This document shows, piece after piece, positions 34,601 through 43,252 of a DNA stretch of 64,000 nt. The DNA is from Nonomuraea sp. NEAU-A123 (GTDB lineage: Bacteria > Actinomycetota > Actinomycetes > Streptosporangiales > Streptosporangiaceae), in assembly GCF_018603905.1 (NCBI RefSeq), contig NZ_JAHFZZ010000005.1, forward strand, positions 372,001-436,000, in the 5' to 3' direction. The notes beneath the pieces were generated by a model. The model made no database searches and had not been told where the DNA came from. It worked only from the letters and a program-made list of their open reading frames with translations. Positions within the stretch are counted from its first letter, which is position 1. Every line of letters begins with the position of its first letter. Both the position numbers and the translations under genes were made by a program.

Positions 34601-35607
34601 GTGCTCGGTTCGGCTACTCCTGGCCCGCGCAGAGCACCGTGACCGAGTACGTCGGGCCGGTCTCGCCGGACGTCTCGTGGAACCACGAGACCCAGCTGGC
34701 CTACCCCGAAGGAGGCACCGACTACAACCGGCGCTTCGGAATGTCGGCGACCTCCGTGAACGTCTACCCGTCAGCCGGGGCGAAGACCGAGGAGTGGGGC
34801 GCCCAGCCGCGCGTGCCCGGCACCCCGGTGTTCTCCGACCTGGCCCGCTCCACCGGGACCACGACGTGCTTCCCCTGCCGCACCGGCGACACCTTCGTGA
34901 CCGCCCTGCCGATCCTCGGCCCGGGGTTGAACAACCAGGAGCCGTTCACCTGGAACGCGCGGTGGCAGGAGACGCGCGGCGGCAAGGACGAGCAGCACCT
35001 CTACCGTGACGGCCAGGAGATCCCCATGGTCGAATCGGGGACCAGTGGCCCGGTCCTGATCCAGATGCCGAGGTTCAACCTGCCGGAGGGCGAGTCCCGC
35101 TATCGCCTCACCGACAAGTTCCACACGCCGCAGCCGCTGCAGCAGTACGCGACCGACGTGGCGACAGAGTGGACGTTCAGCTCGAAGCGCCCGACCGGTG
35201 GGATGCAGACGCTCAGCGACGGCCTGTGCGTCGGCTGGTTCTTCGCCAGCACCCTCACCCCGTGCGAGCCGGTCCGCAGGCTCAACCTCCGCTACGACCT
35301 GGACCTGGACCTCGACAACAAGACCGCGGCGGCCAAGCCGCACAAGATCACGGTCACCGGCTACCAGGGCTCCTACGACGTGCCCGACGCGCGCCTCGGC
35401 AGCCTGAAGCTCTCGGTCACCTACGACGACGGCGCCCACTGGAAGGCCGTCACCACCTCCAAGAAGAACGCCACCTCCTACACCGCGACCATCGCCCATC
35501 CCGCCCTGTCTGCCACCAACGGCACCGTGGGCATCCGCGCCCAGGGCGTGGACGCCGAGGGCAACACCATCGACCAGACGATCACCCGGGCCTACGGCCT
35601 CAAGTAG
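31633..35607 (+). CDS. secreted S8 family serine peptidase (subtilase)
   Basis: Preproprotein of 1324 residues. It has a signal peptide (RSPSIGLLAMGLVLSTGMAV), a propeptide, then the subtilase domain with catalytic Asp254 (AVLDTGIDTTHPDV), His289 (GHGHGTHVAS) and Ser461 (GTSMATPHVSG). A protease-associated (PA) type domain follows (about residues 830-930, VLLDLSDLCPANTCTGNALDRV), then long beta-rich C-terminal domains. It is a large actinobacterial extracellular peptidase. ATG 31633 follows GAGGAGA. Two divergent TrmB-LuxR regulators and two dyads upstream suggest dedicated control. A strong terminator follows 11 bp after the stop. Confidence 0.93.
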   Translation: MTRQRWRSPSIGLLAMGLVLSTGMAVQPSPSATPAPALSGQTAAAVESSGTPAADAAKITLITGDVVAYDTGPNGNPRHQVTPAPRPDGAPVNFISVRDRNAYYVYPSDVMGLVSSGRLDKALFDVAYLAANGYTDKESASLPLIVQYGQAKQAAKTLSQQADALPATAEPRGLPSVGGAAVRVDKKTAGQFWTAVDRPSTDKGVTASLDRGLSAIWLDRKVKAVLDKSVPQIGAPEVWAAGLKGEGVKVAVLDTGIDTTHPDVADRITATANFTEEADVQDGHGHGTHVASTIVGTGAASDGKYTGVAPKASLLVGKVLNKAGSGDSSSIIAGMEWAVAQQARVISISAGACCFAGPDPLSEAVDNLSAQSTSLFVIAAGNDYDNRMIATPGSAASALTVGAVDGEEKLAPFSSKGPVLRDYSLKPDLVAPGVDIVAARAAGTSMGSVVNDKYTGASGTSMATPHVSGAAVLLAQKHPDWTGAQLKAALVSTAHDDGFGAYEQGSGRVDVARAVRQAVSASGNLDFGALAYPHKAPVTKTITYTNDGDQPVTLTLKSGVTAHKGGDAPEHTLTLDHDTVTVPAHGTAPVAVAFDPSGPATWYEGFVHAADASGAVTLSTAVGAFVEPEKVTVRTKMVLPDGATDVQPIPWVILRTDDRDDLDFIYYPSSGTESETQVYAGTFSVSSGVSWRGTDGQWNIGLPSQPEFAATKDTTITLDMRKARQVTQNTPKPTEVYNSQYFSERQAANGIGSIGFQSSSAYGLHNYWLLPTRSVTQGTFDVAGQVLRGAPVISMKADRLTLHPRYQNLAEAVPKLNGRSTLTLVSGGRGQAADLAGAGVRGKLVLLDLSDLCPANTCTGNALDRVKAAAEAGAAGVLGYGAVNRAFLELTRGWPIYPIPTMSLPADEGRALAAQLAKRPVSIQAEGITATPYIYSLLLHERGRVPAKLDYELGKRNLYEIENRLHSDRPAVASMLWEATVVTHPGWLLGARFGYSWPAQSTVTEYVGPVSPDVSWNHETQLAYPEGGTDYNRRFGMSATSVNVYPSAGAKTEEWGAQPRVPGTPVFSDLARSTGTTTCFPCRTGDTFVTALPILGPGLNNQEPFTWNARWQETRGGKDEQHLYRDGQEIPMVESGTSGPVLIQMPRFNLPEGESRYRLTDKFHTPQPLQQYATDVATEWTFSSKRPTGGMQTLSDGLCVGWFFASTLTPCEPVRRLNLRYDLDLDLDNKTAAAKPHKITVTGYQGSYDVPDARLGSLKLSVTYDDGAHWKAVTTSKKNATSYTATIAHPALSATNGTVGIRAQGVDAEGNTIDQTITRAYGLK

Positions 35608-35618
35608 CCCCCCGAACA

Positions 35619-35653
35619 GATCGGCACGCCGTCCTCGTGACGGCGTGCCGATC
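35619..35653. terminator. bidirectional intrinsic terminator
   Basis: GATCGGCACGCCGTC and GACGGCGTGCCGATC form a perfect 15-bp stem with a 5-nt loop (CTCGT), followed on the plus strand by GTCGTTTT. It sits between the convergent subtilase and lipase genes and can serve both. Confidence 0.85.
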
Positions 35654-35666
35654 GTCGTTTTCCGGG

Positions 35667-36611
35667 CTACTGGGCCTGCTGGTCGTACAGGCCGTCCATC
35701 ATCCGCAGGAGCGGCGCGGGGTACGAGCCTTCACCCTCGTCGCTCAGCTGCCCGCCCCACGACGCCTGCCACGCGCCGGTCGAGGTCGTCCGCATGGCGG
35801 TGTGGCTCAGCGTCCCGCCGTCCGCGTTCGTGTCATAAAGCGCCCAATGATGGGCAGTGCGCTTGTTGGTCGCCGAGTCCACGCTGACCGTGTCGTCGTG
35901 GCTCGAGGCGAGGAAGGTGTAGTCCGTACCCATTTGGGAGAGTGGTTGTTTCCCCAGCCAGCTGATGAAGCCGCTGCCCGGGCGCATGTCGCTGCACTGC
36001 TCGTGGGTGATGGCGCACGCGGTCACCAGCGCGCTGCCGATGCCCTGGTGCGGCGTCGCGAGTGTGACCATGTCCTCGATGTACAGGTAAGGAGGCCAGG
36101 CGATGGGCCACACGGTCGCCCCGATGTTGTTCTTGTCGACCGTCAGCCCGCTCAGGTCGGGCGGCGTCTTGCCCACGCCGTACCTGTTGACGCCCTCGAT
36201 GGCCGCCTTCGCGACCAGGCCGCCCATGGAGTGCGTCACAACGTCGATGGCCACGTCATGGCTGGAGTACAGGTAGTAGACGGTCCACGCGAACTGGCGG
36301 CCGATCTCCTGGATGCGCGTGTCGGTGGTCCCCTGGAGCCTGAGGTCGCAGTTGGTGGCCTTGTTGTAGTAGCCGAAGGTGACGACGTCGCCCCAGCCGT
36401 TGGCGTTCAGGAGGGTCTTGGCGTCTTTCCAGGAGCTGGCGCAGTTGGTGTCGGCCTCGCGGTCGAACCCGTGGACCATGAGAGTGGTCCGGTGCCCGTC
36501 GCTCCGCGCGGGCGCGGCGGCGGAGGCGGCCGGTGCGGTGGCGATCAGGGCGGCTGCGACCATGGCCCCGACTAACGGCAGGGCTAAACCGGATCTGAGT
36601 GATCTGTGCAT
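35667..36611 (-). CDS. secreted lipase/esterase (alpha/beta hydrolase)
   Basis: Secreted protein of 314 residues. The signal peptide is LRSGLALPLVGAMVAAALIATAPAASAAAPA. The fold begins RTTLMVHGFDREAD; the nucleophile elbow is VVTHSMGGLVAKA (Ser128), and a C-terminal His lies near GGTLSHTAMR. Four cysteines (NCASSW, TNCDLR, TACAITHEQCSD) could form disulphides. Likely an extracellular lipase. ATG 36611 follows GGAGAG. Convergent with the subtilase and sharing its terminator. Confidence 0.85.
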   Translation of the reverse strand: MHRSLRSGLALPLVGAMVAAALIATAPAASAAAPARSDGHRTTLMVHGFDREADTNCASSWKDAKTLLNANGWGDVVTFGYYNKATNCDLRLQGTTDTRIQEIGRQFAWTVYYLYSSHDVAIDVVTHSMGGLVAKAAIEGVNRYGVGKTPPDLSGLTVDKNNIGATVWPIAWPPYLYIEDMVTLATPHQGIGSALVTACAITHEQCSDMRPGSGFISWLGKQPLSQMGTDYTFLASSHDDTVSVDSATNKRTAHHWALYDTNADGGTLSHTAMRTTSTGAWQASWGGQLSDEGEGSYPAPLLRMMDGLYDQQAQ

Positions 36612-36727
36612 CCACGCTCTCCGTTTCCGTGAGGTCGGAAGCACGGTAAAGCGCGGACGATCATCCGCGAATCGGTCGGTGGGCGGCCCATCCCCGGTCA
36701 TGCCGGCTCGCGACTAAGTAGCCGCGA

Positions 36728-39700
36728 TCACCTGTTTAGGTCGAGCCCGGTGAGCTGGGCGCGGGAGGCCACGCCGAGCTTGGGAAACGCTTTGTACAGA
36801 TGATGTCCCACCGTACGCGGGCTGAGGAACAGCCGCGCGCCGATCTGCCGATTGGACAGCCCCGCCGCCGCCAGCCGTACCACCTGGCGCTCTTGCGGGG
36901 TCAGCCGGTCGAGCAGGCCACCGCCCCTGGACACGGCGGCCGCGCCGGCCGCCTCCAACTCGCCGTGGGCACGCCGGGCCCACGGCGCCGCGCCGAGCGC
37001 GTCGAACGCCTCGAAGGCCGTACGCAGCCGCCGCCGCGCGTCCGAACGGCGATGCGCGCGCCGGAGCCACTCTCCGTACAGCAGCTCATTGCGTGCCTGC
37101 TGGAACGGCTGATCAGCGGGTACGGCCACGGCCCGCGCGAAGTGCCTGCCCGCCTCGTCGCCCTGGGCCAGCAGCCCCCTGAGCCGGGCGGCGACGGCGC
37201 TCGCCCACGGGCGGTCCATGACCGCCGCCCAGCCGTCGAACCCGGCCGCCGCCCGCACCGCCAGATCATCCCGCCCCGCGCGAACCGCCGCCTCGACCAG
37301 GTCGGGCGCCGCGTAGAGCGCGACCACGGGATGCCGGTGCCCCGCCGTCTGAAGGTGGCCGAGAGCGGCCCCGGCCCGGCCCGAGCCCAACTCGGACAGC
37401 CCGAGCGCCCAGGCGGCGAGCGCCCGGGTGGCCTCGACGTCGCCATCCGCCTCCGCGGCCAGCTCCCGGCACCGCCCCTCCTCGCCCCCGACCGCGGCCA
37501 GCCAGGCGAGCAGGCCGTGCAAGTGGCCGGCCCGATGGGCCTGATGGATGTCGGAGGCGACGCTCAACGCCTCCGAAGCGGCGGCCGACGCCTCACGATG
37601 CCTGCCGCGCAGCAGCTCAGCCTGCGCGAGCAGCGCCAGCGCCTGGGGGAGCACACCGATCAGACCATGCTCCCGACACCGCGCGACCAGCGCCCCGGCC
37701 AGCCGGTGGGCCGTCACCTCGTCACCCGAGATGACGCTGAGGGAGGTGGCGAGCGGCAATAACTCACCGAACTCGCCCGCCAGCGTGGCGACCGCCCGAA
37801 CAGGAGAGACGTCCGCGACAGACTGCCCCTCCACAAGCCGCGCCACGACCGCCATCCCTGCGGCGAGCCCGGCCGCCGTACGGGTGGGGGGGACGTCCTC
37901 CGCGGGCTGGTCCTCCCCTACCGCCATTCCGGCGGGGAGCGGTTCTTTGGGTAGCGGGAGCGCGGCGAGCCGGAGGTCGGCGTCGTGGGCGAGCTTCGGG
38001 TCGGCCGCGAAGGAGGCGTAGTGGATCGCCTCGGCCAGCATGCGGGCCGCCAGGGCGGGATCGGCCGTCAGTACGTGGTCCGCGCCCTCGGTGAGGAGCC
38101 GGCCCGCCGCGCTCGGCGAGCCTTACTCCGCCTCCACACAAGCCCGTACCCGGGCCAGGCCGGCGTGCTCGGCCGGAGTCGTGACGAGCGGCGCCGCCCG
38201 GCCGGCCAACCCGATGGCCCGCTTCAACTGTCCCGCCTGAACCGCCAGCTCCGCCGCCGCGATCAGCCTGCGCGCCGCGTGGGAGGTGTCGGCGGTGAGG
38301 TCGGCGGCCCGCTCGTACGCCACGGACGCGGCGGCCGTCCCCTGCCGGTCGCGGGCCCGTACGGCCGCGCGCTCGAGATCCCCGGCGACCTCCTCGTCCG
38401 GACCGGTAGCGGCGGCGGCCCGATGCCAGGCCCGCCGATCAGCCCGCGCCTGGCCACCCAGAGACTCGACTACTTGATCGCCCAGGGGTGGGGCCGTCCG
38501 CTCGTGCAGAGGCGCGGCCGTGTGGGCTTTCTGGGATCTGGCCACTGGGACGGTCAGGGATCTGGCCATCGGGTCGCCCAGGCACCCGGCCGTCTGGTCG
38601 CTCAGCGACTCCGCCAGTGCCAGGTGGGCGGCGACTCGGCGGAAGTACGGCGCGCCGCGATAGGCCGCGCTCCTGATCAGTGGATGCCGGAACGACAGCC
38701 CGGCCGCCGAGAGCTGGATCAGCTCCTCGCGTTCGGCGAGCGCCAGGTCCGCGACCGTCGCGCCAAGACGGGCGGCGGCCCGGAGCACCAGATCCAGATC
38801 CCCGGTGTCATCTGCCGCCGCGACGAGCAGCGCCGCCCTGGCAGGCTCGGGAAACCGGTCGATATGGGCCTCGAACGTGTTCCGCACCCGCTGCGACAGC
38901 GGCCCCGACTCACCCGTGAACGGCAGCGGGCCCAACCGGCCCGCGCGCTGCTCAGGGGTCAGCACGGCGGCGAACTCGATCAGCGCCAGCGGATTGCCCG
39001 CCGCCTCGTCGAGAATCCGACGCCGCACCTGCGGTGCCAGATCAGTGGCCCGCTCGGCCAGAAACGCCTCAGCCGCCTCCGCCTCCAGCCGCCCCAGCCG
39101 CAGCTCGGCCACCCCGGTCGAGGCCAGCGCCTCCAGCCGCGGCGGGCTTACTCGGTGCCCGGCCATTGTTTCCATGTGCGGCGGTGCCGCTCGGGCCGCG
39201 GCGAGCGCTTCCCACCGCGGCGAAGTCTCTCCCGACGTGGTCGCCGCCCCGGAACGCGGCGCGGGCATCGCTCCGGGGCGTGGGGTGGGCGCGCCGTCCC
39301 TGGACGCGAACAGCATGACCACCCCCTCGGCGTTCAGCCGCCTGGCTGCGAACAGCAGTGCGCCGGCAGAGGCGTCGTCGAGCCACTGCGCGTCGTCGAC
39401 CAGGCACAGGATCGGCCCGTCTCCGGCCAGGTCCGACAGCAGCGTGAGCGCGGCCAGCCCGACCAGGAAGCGGTCGGCCACCTCGGCCGGCGCCGCCCCG
39501 ATCGCGCCGCGTAACGCCGCCGCCTGGCCGGGCGGCAATCGCTCGACGTGCCCGAGCACCAGTCGCAGGAGCAGATGGAGGGCGGCGAACGGCAGCTCGG
39601 TCTCCGACTCCACACCCAGTGTGCGCAGCACCGGCCAACCGGCGGCCTGCCCGGCGGCGTAGTCGAGGAGCGCCGACTTGCCGATGCCGGTCTCGCCCTT

Positions 39701-39787
39701 GACGATGACCGCGCCACTGCGTCCGGTCCGGGCGGCTTCGAGCAGCGCGTCGATCTCGGCCTGCTCGGCCCCGCGTCCGTACAACAT
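36728..39787 (-). pseudogene. LAL-type LuxR ATPase regulator interrupted by one in-frame TAA
   Basis: Read through a single TAA at 38123-38125, one frame encodes a 1019-codon LAL regulator: Walker A GETGIGKSALL (residues 31-41), Walker B ILCLVDDAQWLDD, helical repeats, and a C-terminal GerE helix-turn-helix (LTPQERQVVRLAAAGLSNRQIGARLFLSPRTVGHHLYKAFPKLGV). The frame is intact on both sides (ACVEAE-stop-GSPSAAGRLLTEGADH), so this is one gene with a nonsense change, not two genes. The ATPase part alone (554 residues) would lack DNA binding. Two low-complexity insertions (39122-39292 and 38447-38602) are also unusual. Stop suppression, reinitiation at ATG 38041, or sequencing error are alternatives. 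Confidence 0.8.
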
Positions 39788-39847
39788 CCGGCCTCCCGAC
39801 GCTCATGTCAAGGAGTCAGTATGGAACCTCGACATGGCTCCGGTAAG

Positions 39848-39972
39848 ACGAAGGCTTCTCGCAAAATCTTCGGCTGCAGGCAGTGGGGGCGGCGGTGCTC
39901 CTCGTCGGCGCCGTCCTCGCCGTCACCCAGGGCCGGCTCCCGTGGGCCGTACCGCGGCGCAGAACCTCCTGA
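39848..39972 (+). other. possible transmembrane-helix remnant
   Basis: One plus-strand frame, open after a TAA, reads LRLQAVGAAVLLVGAVLAVT then a basic end and TGA at 39970-39972. It resembles the last helix of an EamA- or MFS-type transporter, but nothing upstream supports a gene. The rest of 39788-40033 shows no feature beyond an AAGGAG-ATG (39821) that leads into unconvincing sequence. Confidence 0.15.
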
Positions 39973-40033
39973 CACGTCCGGTGGCCAGCGCGTGCGGGCG
40001 CGGCCCCGATCACGCCCGCACGCTCTCGGGTCG

Positions 40034-40990
40034 TCAGGCGACGACGAGGGATTCGGCCCTGAACTCGCGACCGGCGACGATCTCCGACACGAAGCCGTCG
40101 GGACCCACGGGCCGGTCACCGATCAGGGTGACCCGGTGCAGGGTGCGCTGGACGTCCAGGTGGTCGAGGTCGGACGGAGCGAGGTGGGCGGTGGCCCGGT
40201 TGTCCCAGAAGGCCAGACTGCCCGGCTGCCAGCGGAACCGGACGGTGTACTCGGGACGGGTGATCTGCTCGTACAGCAGGTCCAGCACCCGGCGGCTCTC
40301 CACGGCGGAGAGGCCGACGATGTGATCGGTGAAGCCGGGGTTCACGAACAGCGCCCGTTCGCCGGTCTCGGGATGCACCCGCACCACGGGATGCACGGAG
40401 ACCAGCAGGTTGTCGTTGATCCGCTTGACGAGCTTGCCGTCGCTCTCGGCTGGCCGGTATCCGGCGAGGAAGCGGTGCTCGGCGCGCAGGCCGTCCACGA
40501 ACGCCCGCAGCGGCGCGGACAGGCCCTCGTACGCGGCGACCAGGTTGGTCCATTGGGTGTCGCCGCCGAACTCCGGCACGGTCTCGGCCCGCAGGATCGA
40601 GGCGGCCGGCGGGTTGACGGCGGCGGTGACGTCGGTGTGCCAGCCGGAGTTGTAGGAGTAGCGCCGCTTGCGGTTCAGTTCGCGGTAGTCGGGGCCGTAC
40701 CGCTCCTCGTAGCGGCGCGGGTCGATGGTGAGGATCTGCGGGTGATCCTCCGGCGGGGTGTCCTCGTGCGGGTGGGCGTGGGTCAGTTCGCCGAACTGGC
40801 GGGCGAAGGCGATCTGGCCGCCATGGTCGAGGGTCTGGCCACGGAAGAAGACCACCTTGTGGGCGAACAGGGCCTGGCGGATCTCCTCGACGGTGGAGGG
40901 GTCCAGGGGGTGGGCGAGGTCGATGCCGGTGATCTCGGCACCGATGTGCCCGGCTACGCGATTGACGGTCAGAATGCTGGTCGTGGGCAT
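40034..40990 (-). CDS. TauD/TfdA-family Fe(II)/2-oxoglutarate dioxygenase
   Basis: Enzyme of 318 residues with AEITGIDLAHPLDPSTVEEIRQAL (N-terminal core), GWHTDVTAAVNPP (HxD iron ligands), LAFWDNRATAHLAPSD and RTLHRVTLIGD (distal His and 2-oxoglutarate Arg). The family oxidises taurine, alkylsulfonates, 2,4-D and similar compounds; the exact substrate is open. ATG 40990 follows AGGAG. The 212-bp region upstream to 41202 is AT-rich at 41125-41190 and probably holds its promoter. Confidence 0.9.
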   Translation of the reverse strand: MPTTSILTVNRVAGHIGAEITGIDLAHPLDPSTVEEIRQALFAHKVVFFRGQTLDHGGQIAFARQFGELTHAHPHEDTPPEDHPQILTIDPRRYEERYGPDYRELNRKRRYSYNSGWHTDVTAAVNPPAASILRAETVPEFGGDTQWTNLVAAYEGLSAPLRAFVDGLRAEHRFLAGYRPAESDGKLVKRINDNLLVSVHPVVRVHPETGERALFVNPGFTDHIVGLSAVESRRVLDLLYEQITRPEYTVRFRWQPGSLAFWDNRATAHLAPSDLDHLDVQRTLHRVTLIGDRPVGPDGFVSEIVAGREFRAESLVVA

Positions 40991-41202
40991 GCTGAAGCGC
41001 TCCTGAGATGGTGGAGTGTGAAAAGGGGAGACGGGAAGCGGGACCCGGAGGTCACCGCATGGCACAGAGTGCGCTCGCCTGCCGTCTGAGATCGACGTGG
41101 AGGCGAGCTACCAGAAGCTCGCTGCTCTTCACAGTTCAAATCTTGCGCGATATTCCCCACAAAAGCAATAGGAAATTGGGGGATTCATGGGCGTGTTGAG
41201 CG

Positions 41203-42123
41203 CTATCGCACGCCCGGCGCGAGAGGCCCCGAGATCCCGCCCAGCAGGGCGATCACCGAGAGGGTGACCAGCGACAGGACGCTGGAGACCAGGATGGTGT
41301 CGCGGGGCAGCTCGGTGGGCCGCCCGTATTCGGCGGCGTAGACGTAGGTGTTCTGCGCGGTGGGCAGCCCGGCGAACAGGACGGCCGCGAACAGCGCGTG
41401 GCCCTCGAGGTGCAGCAGGAAGCGCCCGGCCAGGAAGGCGATCAGCGGCTGGACCAGCAGCTTGAGCGTCACCACCGGAGCGACTCGGCGCCAGGCGACG
41501 GCCGAGCCGTTCAGCGACATGCCCAGCGCGAACAGCGCCAAGGGCACCGCCGCGCCGCCGAGCAGGTCCAGCGGTCTCATCACGGGTTCGGGCAGGTGCC
41601 AGCCGAGGGCGGACATGGCCAGGCCGAGCACCGAGGCGACCACGATCGGCATCCGCAGCGGGGCCAGCAGGGATGAGCGTTCGACGCCCAGGCCCAGGAA
41701 GATCAGCGGGGACATCACCAGCACCTGGAAGATCAGGACCGAGACCACGAAGGTCGCGTCGTGCAGGACGTACAGGCCGATGGGGATGCCGAGGTTGCCC
41801 GCGTTCACGTAGGCCGACGACATCGCGCCGATCACCCGGTCGGGCAGCTTGCCCCGGAGCGTCACCAGCGCGAGCACGCCGACAAGGACGGTGCTGATCG
41901 CGAAGGCGAGCAGCGGTCGCGGCTGGATCTGGCTCAGCGGCGTCCGGCTCAGCGTGGTGAACAGCACGGCGGGCATGGCGATGGTGAAGGTGAATCCCGT
42001 GAGCGCCTGCTGGAACTGCCCGCTCGCCACCCGGAAACGCCCGGTCAGCCAGCCGAGGGCGCCGATGATCCAGATGGGGGTGAACGCCGTCACAACCGTA
42101 AGCATTCGACACACCGTATCCAT
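41203..42123 (-). CDS. AEC-family transporter
   Basis: Ten-helix auxin-efflux-carrier-type permease of about 306 residues. It has SAYVNAGNLGIPIGLYVL (the conserved NxGNxGxP core) and GLPTAQNTYVYAAEYG in the second half. The family exports or imports organic acids such as malate. GTG 42126, ATG 42123 and ATG 42105 are all possible starts. Same strand as the TauD gene, 212 bp upstream of it. Confidence 0.85.
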   Translation of the reverse strand: MDTVCRMLTVVTAFTPIWIIGALGWLTGRFRVASGQFQQALTGFTFTIAMPAVLFTTLSRTPLSQIQPRPLLAFAISTVLVGVLALVTLRGKLPDRVIGAMSSAYVNAGNLGIPIGLYVLHDATFVVSVLIFQVLVMSPLIFLGLGVERSSLLAPLRMPIVVASVLGLAMSALGWHLPEPVMRPLDLLGGAAVPLALFALGMSLNGSAVAWRRVAPVVTLKLLVQPLIAFLAGRFLLHLEGHALFAAVLFAGLPTAQNTYVYAAEYGRPTELPRDTILVSSVLSLVTLSVIALLGGISGPLAPGVR

Positions 42124-42169
42124 CACCCGGAACGTGCGCCGAGGCCGGGTCGCCCCTGGAGGGTGCTGG

Positions 42170-43168
42170 TCAGCGTCCGGTGACGGCGGCCGGCACCGGT
42201 CCGGAGACCTCGTCGAGGCGGGCCACCAGCTCCCCGGGCAGGGTCAGATCGAGGCCGGCCAGGTTCTGTTCGTACTGCTCCATGGTGCGAGGGCCGACGA
42301 TCACGGTCGTCACGTGGGGACGGCCGCGAACCCAGGCCAGCGCGACCGCGGCGGGCGTCATGTCGAGCTCGGCGGCGATCTTGGCGACCTCGTCCGCGAT
42401 GCCGAGGTTCCGTTCGGTGAGCTGGTCGGCGGCCCACTCGCGCGCTGCCTCCCGGCCGCTCGCCAGCAGGCGGCCGATCCGGGTGCCCGGCTCCGGAGCG
42501 GTGTCCCGCCGGTAGCGGCCGGCGAGGACGCCGCCGCCCAGCGGGCCCCACGCCAGGGTGCCGAGGCCATGGCGGGCGCAGACGGGCAGGATCTCGGCCT
42601 CGATGTCCCGGGCGAGCAGCGAATACTGCGGTTGCAGACTGATGAAGGGAGTGCCGCCGCAGTGCTCGGCCGCCCACTGCGCCTCGACGATCTGGCCGGC
42701 CGTGAAGTTGGAGCAGCCGAGGTAACGGACCTTGCCCGAACGTACGAAGCCGTCCAGCGTGGCCATCGTCTCCTCGATGGGCGTGTCGGCGTCCCACATG
42801 TGGCATTGGTACAGGTCGATGTAGTCGGTGCCGAGCCGGCGCAGGCTCGCTTCGAGAGCACGGGTCAGATGAACCCGGGACAGCCCGCGGTCGTTGGGGC
42901 CCGGCCCCTGCGGCATGAACCCCTTGGTGGCGATCACCACCGAATCGCGCCTCCCGCGCACCGCCCGGCCGACGATCTCCTCGGACTGGCCGTCGGCGTA
43001 GTTGGCGGCGGTGTCGATGAAGTTGTGCCCGGCGTCCAGGAAGGCGTCGATGATCGGCCGCGCCTCGCTCTCCTCGACGCCGAGTCCCCAGGCGGTGCCG
43101 AAGTTCACCGTCCCCAGGCAGGCCCGCGAGACCTTCAGCCCGGACCGGCCCATGGTCACGTAGTCCAC
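42170..43168 (-). CDS. aldo/keto reductase
   Basis: NADPH-dependent reductase of 332 residues with the catalytic tetrad: Asp and Tyr in FIDTAANYADG, Lys in VIATKGFM, His in LYQCHMWD. The SNFTAGQIVEAQ and GPLGGGVLAGRY motifs are typical of the AKR yeast/bacterial branch. GTG 43168 has a GGGGAGA site. Divergent from a TetR gene at 43253 across two copies of an identical-type operator, so it is almost certainly the TetR target. Likely aldehyde or ketone detoxification. Confidence 0.9.
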   Translation of the reverse strand: MDYVTMGRSGLKVSRACLGTVNFGTAWGLGVEESEARPIIDAFLDAGHNFIDTAANYADGQSEEIVGRAVRGRRDSVVIATKGFMPQGPGPNDRGLSRVHLTRALEASLRRLGTDYIDLYQCHMWDADTPIEETMATLDGFVRSGKVRYLGCSNFTAGQIVEAQWAAEHCGGTPFISLQPQYSLLARDIEAEILPVCARHGLGTLAWGPLGGGVLAGRYRRDTAPEPGTRIGRLLASGREAAREWAADQLTERNLGIADEVAKIAAELDMTPAAVALAWVRGRPHVTTVIVGPRTMEQYEQNLAGLDLTLPGELVARLDEVSGPVPAAVTGR

Positions 43169-43190
43169 GATGTCTCCCCTGGTAGAATCC

Positions 43191-43231
43191 GGAATTGTGA
43201 TTCCGCTTAGACGATACGGAATATCGATTCC
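43191..43231. promoter_or_regulatory. tandem TetR operators, two GGAAT-N4-ATTCC dyads
   Basis: GGAATTGTGATTCC (43191-43204) and GGAATATCGATTCC (43218-43231) are the same dyad with different spacers. They lie 27 bp apart centre to centre, and both are followed by GCTT. They fill the AKR/TetR divergent gap. Confidence 0.75.
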
Positions 43232-43252
43232 GCTTGTCAACGTCCGGACGCC

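Noticed and set aside
31672..34686. 1004-codon minus-strand open frame inside the subtilase
   Set aside because: Arg/Gly/Val/His-rich shadow of the subtilase gene, with no domain and no ribosome site.
36728..39787. Two independent regulator genes
   Set aside because: The frame is continuous across a single TAA and the two pieces make one LAL regulator.
39821..40033. Plus-strand gene starting at the AAGGAG-ATG near 39821
   Set aside because: The translation is Ser/Arg/Pro-rich, without family resemblance, and runs antisense into the TauD gene.
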